A stretch of 15,972 nucleotides of DNA from an uncultured Collinsella sp. (GTDB lineage Bacteria; Actinomycetota; Coriobacteriia; Coriobacteriales; Coriobacteriaceae), in assembly GCA_958428675.1 (NCBI GenBank), contig CAUAGV010000020.1:1-15972 (forward strand). The letters run 5' to 3'. The translations under genes and the position numbers were made by a program. The notes beneath the pieces are model-generated. The model was not told where the DNA came from. It saw only the letters and a list, made by a program, of their open reading frames with translations, and made no database searches. Shown in pieces: positions 1 through 7,134 of the stretch (position 1 is its first letter; each line of letters opens with the position of its first letter).

Positions 1-486
1 AAGCTCGGCCTCGCGGGCCTTGAGCAAACGGGCCGCGCCGAGCAGCGCCGTCGCATGCATATCGTGGCCACAAGCGTGCATGCAGCCGTTGGTGGAAGCG
101 AAAGGCTCGCCCGATTCCTCGACAACGGGCAGGGCATCCATGTCGCCGCGAAGCATGATAACCGTACCGGCCTGCTCGTCCGCGCACGCACCATTGCCCT
201 GAGCAGCCGCGGCCGCACCGGCACCGATCAGGCCAACAACACAGGAGCCGTCGACAAGCGTGGTATAGGGAATGTCCATCTCGTCCAGACGTGCCTGGAT
301 ATAGGCAGACGTCTGCGGAAGATTGTTACCGAGCTCGGGCGTCTGATGGAGATCGTGGCGCCATGCGGCAAGCTCACCGGCAAATGCCTGGGCTTCTTTG
401 ACCAGGCCATCGCCGATAGCGGTCTGCGCCGCTGTGGTAGCCTGAGGCGCTGGTTGCGGTTGAAGATCGGACAGAGCTGGTGCCAT
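1..486 (-). CDS. M20D-family amidohydrolase/peptidase, N-terminal part (3' end outside window)
   Basis: This is the first 162 codons of a metal-dependent amidohydrolase of the hippurate hydrolase / N-acyl amino acid deacylase type. These cytoplasmic enzymes cleave N-acyl amino acids or similar amides. Visible family motifs are WRHDLHQTPELG at residues 42-53, LRGDMDALP at 112-120 and GCMHACGHDMHA at 134-145. In the family, the Cys and His of the CGH triplet (C139, H141) are metal ligands. The remaining ligands and the dimerisation domain lie beyond the window. The ATG at 484-486 follows a GGAGGG five bases upstream, which fixes the start. Residues 89-106 are an Ala/Gly-rich stretch that looks like a lineage-specific loop. 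An inverted repeat sits 31-52 bases upstream. The gene follows the EamA terminator, so it is probably its own transcription unit. Family is secure; substrate is unknown. Confidence 0.9.
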   Translation of the reverse strand, partial: MAPALSDLQPQPAPQATTAAQTAIGDGLVKEAQAFAGELAAWRHDLHQTPELGNNLPQTSAYIQARLDEMDIPYTTLVDGSCVVGLIGAGAAAAAQGNGACADEQAGTVIMLRGDMDALPVVEESGEPFASTNGCMHACGHDMHATALLGAARLLKAREAEL

Positions 487-516
487 AGATGCCCTCCAGT
501 AACGTTTTTGCAGCAC

Positions 517-538
517 GCACTTTGATATCGTAAAGTGC
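517..538. promoter_or_regulatory. 22-bp inverted repeat, operator-like, upstream of the M20D gene
   Basis: Two perfect 7-bp arms, GCACTTT (517-523) and AAAGTGC (532-538), flank an 8-base spacer that begins with GATATC. The size and symmetry suit a dimeric helix-turn-helix repressor. It lies 31-52 bases before the amidohydrolase start codon, where a promoter would be. No confident -10/-35 pair was seen, and the regulator is not in the window. Function is inferred. Confidence 0.45.
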
Positions 539-564
539 AAGGCACAACTGTAAGGGCATAACAT

Positions 565-590
565 AAAAAATGCCGCCCTGGGAGGGCGGC
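565..590 (-). terminator. Intrinsic terminator of the EamA gene
   Basis: A perfect 8-bp GC-rich stem (572-579 with 583-590, loop GGG 580-582) is followed on the minus strand by six T residues (570-565). It starts 13 bases after the EamA stop codon, so it ends that transcript and insulates the downstream amidohydrolase gene. Confidence 0.92.
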
Positions 591-602
591 GCAACAAGTT
601 GT

Positions 603-1586
603 TTACAATTGCGGGCGAGATTTTCGGCGCAAGAAATCGAAATGCGTCTCGCTCAAGATAATCGACAGGAAGATGAGCGCAAAGCCGGCAAGCAGGCGCG
701 AGGTGAGCGCCTCCCCCATCAACAACACCGAGAACAGCACACCCGAGGGCGACTCCATCGAAAGAAGCAGCGAGCCCGTCGAGGCCGGGACGTGCGCCAG
801 ACCGACGTTTTGGACGAGCAGTGCCACGCACGTGCAGCCCACCGAGAGGAAGACCATCACGCCGATAAAACTCGGCGTCCACACGGACAGAGGCGCCTGA
901 GTCTCGAATAGTAGCGACGTGATTAAGCTCAAAACGCCATTGCCCACAAACATCCAAAACGTGATGACGTTGATATCCATCTTGCGGCCATACTTGGCGG
1001 TCACCGCCATCTGGATAGCAAAGAAGACCGCGCCGCCCAGCGTGATGACATCTCCAGTATTGAACTCGACGCTATCGAGTGCCACCAGGCCAATGCCCGC
1101 CAGACACAGCAGTGCCGCACCCAGGTTATAGCGGGTGAGCTTTTCGCCGCTCAGGACATAGCTGGCAAACGGCACAAGGATACAGTACGTGCCCGTCAAA
1201 AATGCACTCTTGCCCGCCGTGGTCTGTGCCAGGCCAATCGTCTGCAAACCGTACGCGCCCCACATAAGTGCGCCCATACCAAGCCCGACGATAAGGTTGC
1301 GAGCATTAAAGTGTGCGATGATGCGTTTGCGGAAGATGGCGAACATAACCAGCGATGCCGGGAGAAAGCGAACGTAGACCAGCTCGAACACCGGAACGGT
1401 ATCGAGCGCATCCTTCATGGTGGTAAAGGAATAGCCCCAGATGACCGCCACCGAAAGCAGCAAGACCTTCCAGAAGAACGGAGAACGCGCGCCGGCGCCG
1501 CGGGAGGTGCCGCCGGCACCCAGGTCTTCGCGCGCTACAGGGCTATCGGGCATGTTTTCGATTTCGTCAACGGCATTCTGGGCCAT
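603..1586 (-). CDS. EamA/DMT-superfamily membrane permease
   Basis: The 327-residue integral membrane protein has the layout of the drug/metabolite transporter superfamily: about ten hydrophobic segments forming two EamA halves. The first half starts near residue 40 with VAVIWGYSFTTMK. The second starts near residue 180 with GGAVFFAIQMAVTAKYGRK and has the usual late motif SMESPSGVLFSVLLMGEAL near 280-298. About 37 hydrophilic residues precede the first membrane segment, somewhat longer than usual. The start ATG at 1584-1586 has an AGGA-type ribosome binding site about nine bases upstream. The gene stands alone, with the YhgE terminator upstream and its own terminator directly downstream. Family members export or import metabolites and amino acids; the substrate cannot be read from sequence. 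Confidence 0.9.
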   Translation of the reverse strand: MAQNAVDEIENMPDSPVAREDLGAGGTSRGAGARSPFFWKVLLLSVAVIWGYSFTTMKDALDTVPVFELVYVRFLPASLVMFAIFRKRIIAHFNARNLIVGLGMGALMWGAYGLQTIGLAQTTAGKSAFLTGTYCILVPFASYVLSGEKLTRYNLGAALLCLAGIGLVALDSVEFNTGDVITLGGAVFFAIQMAVTAKYGRKMDINVITFWMFVGNGVLSLITSLLFETQAPLSVWTPSFIGVMVFLSVGCTCVALLVQNVGLAHVPASTGSLLLSMESPSGVLFSVLLMGEALTSRLLAGFALIFLSIILSETHFDFLRRKSRPQL

Positions 1587-1653
1587 AGGGCATCCTCGCG
1601 CTCAGTCTGGGCGTGGTGTCCGCACGTGCATGGCCGCGTGCCGCCTCATGGTC

Positions 1654-1691
1654 AAATAAAACGGGGCGCACCGGACCCCCGGTACGCCCCG
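1654..1691 (-). terminator. Intrinsic terminator of the YhgE operon
   Basis: A 13-bp stem with one mismatch (1662-1674 with 1679-1691, loop ACCC) is followed on the minus strand by TTTTATTT (1661-1654). It lies about 95 bases after the stop of the second YhgE gene and before the EamA start. A TTGACC hexamer on the minus strand just after the hairpin could be a -35 for the EamA gene, but no good -10 follows. Confidence 0.88.
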
Positions 1692-1785
1692 CTACTGTAG
1701 CAACAACCAAGCAGCCCGCGCAATTCACCCCGCTAAAGCGTCGGCAGAGTAAACCTCGATGTTTCGTCAACACCACGCTGTTGCG

Positions 1786-3975
1786 CTAAATCAGTTTTGT
1801 ACTCTCCAGCTTTTCGATGATCCAGTCGTTGGCTTTGATGACCGGGCGGCGGAAGACGACGCCCAGTGCCAGCGACGGAATCAGATAGCTCGCCAGAATG
1901 CCAAGTTCAACCCAGTACTCCATATGATAGGCGCCAGCCATGGCGGCATGCATGGCGTTGATGCCGTGGGTGAACGGCAGGAACGGATAGATCGCCTGGA
2001 ACACAGGGCCGGTCATCTCGAGGGGGAACGTACCGCCCGAACCGCCGACCTGCATAACCAACAGCACGACGGCGAGCGCCTTACCGATATCACCAAACGA
2101 CACGGTGAGCGTGTAGACGATATTGGAGAACACGAGACTCGCGACCCAGCCGGCAAGTACAAACTGCAGCGGGTTGTCGCATTGGATGCCAAAGAACAGG
2201 ATGTCGCCCGCGCACACGAGTGTCGCCTGCAGCAGGGCCAGACCTCCAAAGAACAGGTAGCGGCCCAGGTAGATCTCGTGCAGGCGCACGGGGATCAGCT
2301 CGTTGATGAGCTCATCGTCGACCGAGACCTTCATCATGGCCGCCAGAACAATCGAGCCCACCCACAGCGACAGAATCGTGTAGAACGGCGCCATGGCAGA
2401 TCCGTAGTTGCGAATCGGATAAACCGGCTTGCGGTCGAGCGCGACGGGGCCGGAAAGCGACACGGCCAAACCCTCGGGGTCGTTGCCGATCATCGTCTTG
2501 ATCGTGGCAAGGTCGTCCGACATCAGGGCGCCATCGAGCTCGTCCTTAAAGGCGCTGATCTTATCGGACGCTTCACCTAGCTGATCGGAAGCCTTGTTGA
2601 CCAGCTTGGCGGCCTTGGAGAGGCCCTTAGCCAACGAGCCGGATGCATCGGTGAGGCCGCTCACGGCACTATCCAGATTGCTCGAAATACCGTTCAGCGA
2701 ATCCAAAACGCCCGAGATGGTCTTCTTGAGCTCCTTTGCCTTGACCGAGAACGTGGAGTCGTAATCGATCTTGGCACCCGAGACACCCGCCTTGGCATCG
2801 GCGATGGCCTGGTCGACCTCGGCACGCGTGCTGTTGGCCTCCGCCATGCTGTCCGAAAGGGACTTTGCGGTTGCCGTCAGGTCCTTGGCGTTGTTGCGAT
2901 ACTCCGTCGCGATCCTGCCCAGCGATGTTGCCACAGATTTGAGGCTGTCCTGGAGCTTTTCGTCACTCACCTGCTCGGCAAAGCTGCGGAGCTTGTCGGC
3001 CGTGGCGTCGATATCGTCGGCACGCGTATTAAGCGCCGCCGCGGCGTCGTTGAGCTGGGACACCGTAAGGTCGACATGCTGGTTCGCGGCATCAAATGCC
3101 TTCGCAAGCTCGGCGGACACGTTGTCAAACGAATCCGCGCTTCCGTCAATCGCAGCGTTGATGGCGTCGTTGGCGGCCTTCAGCGCTTCCTTGGAATCGC
3201 TGATACCGCTCTTGGCGTGCTCCATCAGCTGCTTGGTCGACTCATCGACCGTGCCCGTCTGCTGGAGCATGCCGCTCGCCGACGTCAACGAATCGGATGT
3301 AGAGCTCAAAATGCCCGCGAGCGACGAAGCATTGGCCTGAACGTCCTGCAGGTTCTGAACCGATTCGCCGAGCGTCGAGGACAGGTTGGCGATAAAGTTG
3401 CTGACCTGGTCGGTGCTCATGTAATCGAGCAGACTGGACACCGTCTTAAGACCGATCGTCGTGATGGTCTCGGTAAAGGTCTCGTTAACCTGGCTCTGAA
3501 CGGCACTCGAACCTTTCTCGGTCACGATCTGCGCGATGGCGTTGGCCTTCTGGTTCTCGTAGAACTCGATATCGGCGTGCTTAACGTCGGTCGAGAACAG
3601 CGTCATCATGTCCGCGCTAAACGACTTGGGAATCACGACGGCGGCATAATACTCGCCCGACTTAACGCCCTCGATGGCCTTGTCTCGGTCGTTGAGCACA
3701 ACCCAATCGAAACTCTCTTTGCCGCGCAGGGTGGCGGTCACGTTTTCGCCCACATTGATCTCGACGGGAATCAGGTCGCTCTCGTAACCCTCGTCAGTGT
3801 TGACCACGGCGATCTTAAGATTGCCGGTGTTGCCGTACGGATCCCAGCTTCCGGCGATGTTAAACCACGCGTACAGGCACGGCACGATAATGAGACCCAT
3901 CACGACAATCAAGCCGATCACAGAGCGAGACACGTTTTGGACATCGCGCTTAAACAGGTGCAGGATGTTTTTCAT
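1786..3975 (-). CDS. YhgE/Pip-family envelope protein (second of tandem pair)
   Basis: This 729-residue membrane protein belongs to the YhgE/Pip ('phage infection protein') family, related in architecture to YueB/EsaA. After a short cytoplasmic start (FKRDVQNVSRS) comes one membrane segment at about residues 20-38, then the family signature CLYAWFNIAGSWDPYGNT. Residues about 60-530 form a large outside region, rich in Ser, Ala and Asp and strongly helical. The C-terminal membrane block (about 535-707) carries the conserved GGTFPLEMTGPVFQAIYPF and PFTHGINAMH segments. The ATG directly abuts the stop codon of the upstream paralogue, and its Shine-Dalgarno lies inside that gene, so the two are translationally coupled. 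Family members act as phage receptors or secretion-related envelope proteins; the native role here is unknown. Confidence 0.93.
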   Translation of the reverse strand: MKNILHLFKRDVQNVSRSVIGLIVVMGLIIVPCLYAWFNIAGSWDPYGNTGNLKIAVVNTDEGYESDLIPVEINVGENVTATLRGKESFDWVVLNDRDKAIEGVKSGEYYAAVVIPKSFSADMMTLFSTDVKHADIEFYENQKANAIAQIVTEKGSSAVQSQVNETFTETITTIGLKTVSSLLDYMSTDQVSNFIANLSSTLGESVQNLQDVQANASSLAGILSSTSDSLTSASGMLQQTGTVDESTKQLMEHAKSGISDSKEALKAANDAINAAIDGSADSFDNVSAELAKAFDAANQHVDLTVSQLNDAAAALNTRADDIDATADKLRSFAEQVSDEKLQDSLKSVATSLGRIATEYRNNAKDLTATAKSLSDSMAEANSTRAEVDQAIADAKAGVSGAKIDYDSTFSVKAKELKKTISGVLDSLNGISSNLDSAVSGLTDASGSLAKGLSKAAKLVNKASDQLGEASDKISAFKDELDGALMSDDLATIKTMIGNDPEGLAVSLSGPVALDRKPVYPIRNYGSAMAPFYTILSLWVGSIVLAAMMKVSVDDELINELIPVRLHEIYLGRYLFFGGLALLQATLVCAGDILFFGIQCDNPLQFVLAGWVASLVFSNIVYTLTVSFGDIGKALAVVLLVMQVGGSGGTFPLEMTGPVFQAIYPFLPFTHGINAMHAAMAGAYHMEYWVELGILASYLIPSLALGVVFRRPVIKANDWIIEKLESTKLI

Positions 3976-6756
3976 TTATGCCTCACCTCCTTTGGAGTGC
4001 TTGCCGAGCGGGGTGGTATCTCCATCATTTGTAGCTGTGCTGTCGCTGCCCTGAGATTTACGATGCGCACCGATATGCGGCAGACGGCTCGTGGGCTGTT
4101 CGCTGTCCTTGGTGCCCCGCTCGCTGGCGTTGAGACCAAACATGCGACGGGCGGCAGGGATTGCCGCTGTGTGCTCGCGCATCTCGCGGCGCAGGTCCTC
4201 ATCCGAGAGCGCCGAGATACGCATCTGGGTATTGAGGCTCGCGCGGATGTACTCGATATTGATCAGCCAGCCGCAAATGACAATGACGGAGATAATCCAA
4301 ATGACCAGCAAGATGATCTTGCCGTTATTGTCGATATCGAGAACCGTCGACAGTACAAAGAGCAGGATCTGGACGCCCACCACGGCGGCAAAACCGCCCT
4401 TGATGTAGTAGGGGTAACGGTGCTCAAAAGTCACCGCATGGTCGAGCACCTCGCGACGGTACGAATCCGAATCGAGCACGATGCGCATGGCCGTGCGCAT
4501 CGAATAGCGCTGACGCGGCAGGTCATTGGACTCGCAGATCATCAGACCCGTCGTGGAAAGCTGCTTGTCAAAGAGCAGGTTGAGGTTGAGCAGCAGCGGA
4601 CGCAGCTGCAGACCGATAAAGAGCGCCACGATCAAGAACACGCCCAGAATGCACAAGTTAAACAGGTAGTTGAACGAGTACATGCCGCCGACGGTCTCGC
4701 GCAGCAGATTGATGCCGTAGGTAAAGGGCAGCAGCGGATGCAGCCATTGGAAGAAGCCGGGCATCATCTCGATGGGGTACATGCCCGACGAACCCGGGAT
4801 CTGCACGATGACGAGAATGACGCCGATTGCCTTGCCGATATGCTTAAACGTGACCGAAAGCGCATAGATGATGTTGACGTAGGTGAACGAAATGGCAATA
4901 CCGCCCAGTACGAACAGCAACGGGTTGACGCACTGTACGCCAATCACCAGATCGCCCACCGTAACAATGATGGCCTGGAACGCGCCCAGGATTACCAAAA
5001 GCAGCCAACGGCCAAAGTAGCCCTGACGCGCCGTAAAGCTGCCGATGCCTTCGCGGTCGACCTCGAGCTTGTAGATGGCGATGAGCACGTAGCCGCCCAC
5101 CCAAAGCGCCAGGTTGGTATAGAACGGGGCAATGCCCGAGCCAAAGCTGTTGACCGAATAAATCGATTTGGTGGTCAGCTCGACCGGGGATGCCATAAAG
5201 TCGGCAACGTCATCGACATCGACGCCCATCAGATCTGCCAGCTCGCCCATGGACCCGGAGGTCTGCAGCGCCGCGATGTCGTTAGCCGCAGTTGCAAGCT
5301 TGTCCTGGACCTTGGCAAGCGAGGTGTCGGTCTGGGCCAAGGTGGTCTTAGCCTGCTTGAGCGTAGCGTCAAGCTGTGAAAGCGTACCGCGCGCGCTTGC
5401 AATGGTAGGCGTAAGGCCGGATACGATTCCCGTCAGATCGCCCGAGACGGCGGCAAAGGAATCGAGCGCGCCCGAGGCCTTCAGCAGCGCGTTTTGGCCC
5501 AGGTCCGTCTGAGCCTGGCCAAGATTGGTCACGCCGGTCTGGATTGCGTTGTTGACAGCATCGCTGGCGCTCGAGACAGCCGCGGCGTCATTCGCCATGG
5601 CGCTCGATTGCGCGGACAGACCATCCTTGATGCTCTGCAGCTTTTGGTTCTGCTCTCGAAGCAAATCGATGGTCGATACAATGCGCGCGTCAATTTCCTC
5701 GGAACCTGTCGACGTGTCATTGACGAGAATCTCCAAGTGCCCGATAACCGCGGTGTTGTGATCGATCGTTGCCTGGAGAGACTCGAGCGAGTTGTCGATG
5801 CGCGTGGTCGTAGACGTGATCGTGCCCGTCAGCTTGCCGATTGCGGTGTTCGCCGATGCCGACGTCTTGGATAGCGCAAGGCTGCCCTCCGAGAGCGCCT
5901 TGGAGAGCGAGGTGATGGAGTTGCCCGCCGTGGTGCGAGCCTCGCCCAGGAGATCGTTGCCCTGGGAGATTGCCTGCGTCAGCGAAGGCGTCTGACCCTG
6001 CAGGCCGGCAAGGGCCGCATCGGCCGAGGCAATAGCGCCGCTCGTCTTATCGATGGCGGTATTCATGTCGCCAATCGAATCGCGCACCTCGCCCAAGGTA
6101 TCGGATGCCTCGGACACCGAGCTTGCCAGCGAATCCTGAACCTGGGCGGTCTTATCCTTAAAATCGATGCCGGCATCCTTGGCGATGCCGGCAACGGTCT
6201 CACCCACCGTAGAGACAAATTCCGCGTTGATCTGTTCCTCTATGGTATTGGCACCCGTGTCGGTAACCTTGGGCGCAATGGCGCTCTTCTTCTCATTGAC
6301 GTAGTACATAAGCTTGGGCTGATGGTAGTTGCCGTCAAGCATCGAAACCAGATTGTCGGAGAAGTTCTTGGGGATTACGATGGCCGCATAGTACTCGCCG
6401 CTCTCGACGCCCTCTTTGGCATCGGTCGCCGAATCGACGAAGGTCCATCCCAGCTGATCGTTCTCCTTGAGCCGGTCGACGACCTTGTCGCCCGCATTGA
6501 GCTCACCCACCAGGTCGTTTTGCGTTCCTTGGTCGTTGTTGGCGATGGCAATCTTGATGCCCTGGGTGTTTCCGTACGGATCCCAGTTGGCCACGATGTT
6601 GTACCAGGCATACAGCGAAGGAATAACGCACACGCCCAGGGTAACCACCAAGGCGACGGGATTCACAAGCAGTCGCTTAATGTCGCGCTTGAATATCGCA
6701 AAGGAGACCTTTGCATCGGATAGTTTGCTGCCGAGACTCACGCTTGGACCATCCAT
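3976..6756 (-). CDS. YhgE/Pip-family envelope protein with C-terminal membrane extension (first of tandem pair)
   Basis: The 926-residue protein is a paralogue of its downstream neighbour. It shows FKRDIKRLL, a first membrane segment near residues 32-52, the signature SLYAWYNIVANWDPYGNTQ, a long helical outside region (about 75-545), and a C-terminal membrane block with GSSGMYPIEMMPGFF and PFTYGINLLRETVGG. The neighbour lacks what follows: about 200 further residues holding two more hydrophobic segments (about 787-803 and 812-832) and a polar tail of some 90 residues rich in Ser, Thr, Arg and His, probably cytoplasmic. The chosen ATG at 6754-6756 has only a weak ribosome binding site (ACAGG very close to the start), and no better in-frame start lies before the membrane segment. 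It is the first gene of a two-gene operon. Function is unknown beyond the family. Confidence 0.92.
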   Translation of the reverse strand: MDGPSVSLGSKLSDAKVSFAIFKRDIKRLLVNPVALVVTLGVCVIPSLYAWYNIVANWDPYGNTQGIKIAIANNDQGTQNDLVGELNAGDKVVDRLKENDQLGWTFVDSATDAKEGVESGEYYAAIVIPKNFSDNLVSMLDGNYHQPKLMYYVNEKKSAIAPKVTDTGANTIEEQINAEFVSTVGETVAGIAKDAGIDFKDKTAQVQDSLASSVSEASDTLGEVRDSIGDMNTAIDKTSGAIASADAALAGLQGQTPSLTQAISQGNDLLGEARTTAGNSITSLSKALSEGSLALSKTSASANTAIGKLTGTITSTTTRIDNSLESLQATIDHNTAVIGHLEILVNDTSTGSEEIDARIVSTIDLLREQNQKLQSIKDGLSAQSSAMANDAAAVSSASDAVNNAIQTGVTNLGQAQTDLGQNALLKASGALDSFAAVSGDLTGIVSGLTPTIASARGTLSQLDATLKQAKTTLAQTDTSLAKVQDKLATAANDIAALQTSGSMGELADLMGVDVDDVADFMASPVELTTKSIYSVNSFGSGIAPFYTNLALWVGGYVLIAIYKLEVDREGIGSFTARQGYFGRWLLLVILGAFQAIIVTVGDLVIGVQCVNPLLFVLGGIAISFTYVNIIYALSVTFKHIGKAIGVILVIVQIPGSSGMYPIEMMPGFFQWLHPLLPFTYGINLLRETVGGMYSFNYLFNLCILGVFLIVALFIGLQLRPLLLNLNLLFDKQLSTTGLMICESNDLPRQRYSMRTAMRIVLDSDSYRREVLDHAVTFEHRYPYYIKGGFAAVVGVQILLFVLSTVLDIDNNGKIILLVIWIISVIVICGWLINIEYIRASLNTQMRISALSDEDLRREMREHTAAIPAARRMFGLNASERGTKDSEQPTSRLPHIGAHRKSQGSDSTATNDGDTTPLGKHSKGGEA
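3983..3993 (-). promoter_or_regulatory. Consensus Shine-Dalgarno for the second YhgE gene, embedded in the first
   Basis: The minus strand reads AAAGGAGGTGA, a full match to the anti-Shine-Dalgarno, followed seven bases later by TAAATG spacing to the start. These bases also encode the last residues (KGGEA) of the upstream YhgE protein. The stop TAA (3978-3976) and ATG (3975-3973) are adjacent with no gap. Confidence 0.85.
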
Positions 6757-6787
6757 CCTGTCGTTGAATCAAATCGTACTATCAACA

Positions 6788-6829
6788 ACCATTGTACGTA
6801 GGCGCTTTAGCGTCTCGAAGCACAATGGT
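6788..6829 (-). promoter_or_regulatory. Inverted repeat / hairpin in the leader of the YhgE operon
   Basis: Perfect 8-bp arms ACCATTGT (6788-6795) and ACAATGGT (6822-6829) enclose a smaller nested stem around GGCGC-TTTA-GCGTC (6801-6814). If transcription starts near 6842 as proposed, the whole structure lies in the untranslated leader, ending about 30 bases before the start codon. It could be an RNA hairpin or two operator half-sites. Confidence 0.4.
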
Positions 6830-6848
6830 ATTGAGTTTTGCGGGTAGC

Positions 6849-6877
6849 AATATACTACGAAGATTAGTTAACGTACA
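6849..6877 (-). promoter_or_regulatory. Candidate sigma-70-type promoter of the YhgE operon
   Basis: On the minus strand, TATATT (6854-6849) is a good -10 and TGTACG (6877-6872) a weak -35, with a 17-base spacer. It would give a leader of about 85 bases. The weak -35 lies inside a GTACA-N2-TGTAC palindrome, which suits a repressed promoter. Confidence 0.4.
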
Positions 6878-6884
6878 GATGTAC
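6873..6884. promoter_or_regulatory. GTACA-N2-TGTAC palindrome, TetR-type operator candidate
   Basis: The palindrome GTACAGATGTAC has 5-bp perfect arms with a two-base centre and overlaps the proposed -35 hexamer of the YhgE operon. Short symmetric sites of this kind are common for TetR-family repressors, and TetR genes often accompany YhgE/Pip genes. No TetR gene is in the window, so the link is inference. Confidence 0.4.
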
Positions 6885-6943
6885 AGTATCTTAAATTCCC
6901 GCAGCTCCTAAAACCACAACCCGCACAAACTAGCAGTTCAAAT

Positions 6944-6994
6944 AGTCATGGACGTTCTTAAACAACCAGTCAAACAAGAACGTCCCCAATGACT
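6944..6994. repeat. REP-like palindromic element
   Basis: A 16-bp stem with a three-base bulge: AGTCAT plus GGACGTTCTT (6944-6959) pairs with AAGAACGTCC (6976-6985), bulge CCA, then ATGACT (6989-6994), with a 16-base loop. There is no T-tract on either side, so it is not a plain terminator. The core AAGAACGTCCC resembles AAGGAACGTCCC at 9351-9362 on the other side of htpG, suggesting a dispersed repetitive palindrome. Its genome-wide copy number cannot be seen here. Confidence 0.5.
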
Positions 6995-7037
6995 ACTTTG
7001 GACCACGAAAGCGTCGCAGGTTGAGCATAAGTCAGCG

Positions 7038-7120
7038 AAAACGCCCCTAAGCGAGCAAGGTGACGTGAAAGAGGAGGGAAGCGTACTTTGTGAACGTCAG
7101 ATTGCCGCTTAGGGGCGTTT
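7038..7120 (-). terminator. Long hairpin terminator of htpG
   Basis: Perfect 15-bp arms (7039-7053 and 7106-7120, core CGCCCCTAAGCG) are separated by 52 bases that themselves pair: GCAA with TTGC, TGACGT with ACGTCA, and AAAG with CTTT. On the minus strand the second arm runs into TTTT (7041-7038). It begins 14 bases after the htpG stop codon. The GC-rich base of the stem and the T-run fit a terminator, but the roughly 29 paired bases are far more than termination needs. Confidence 0.65.
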
Positions 7121-7134
7121 GCAGCGTCGAGTGG

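Larger units (their letters stand above)
6757..7134. other. Intergenic region between htpG and the YhgE operon
   Basis: This 378-base stretch holds no convincing gene. From left to right it contains the YhgE leader hairpin, the proposed promoter and its palindrome, a REP-like hairpin (6944-6994), and the long htpG terminator hairpin (7038-7120). It is visibly richer in A and T near 6830-6950 than the surrounding genes, as expected of a promoter region. Confidence 0.7.

Noticed and set aside
3076..5379. Long open frame of 767 codons on the plus strand across both YhgE genes
   Set aside because: It is antisense to two clearly recognisable proteins and has no family motif. Long mirror-frame openings are expected in GC-rich coding DNA with strong codon bias. 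The same holds for the other plus-strand openings, such as 12906-14438, 7231-8421 and 14443-15387.
6167..6195. Repeated GATGCCGGCA within the first YhgE gene
   Set aside because: It encodes repeated Ala-Gly-Ile-type codons in frame and is explained by codon bias in a low-complexity coding region.
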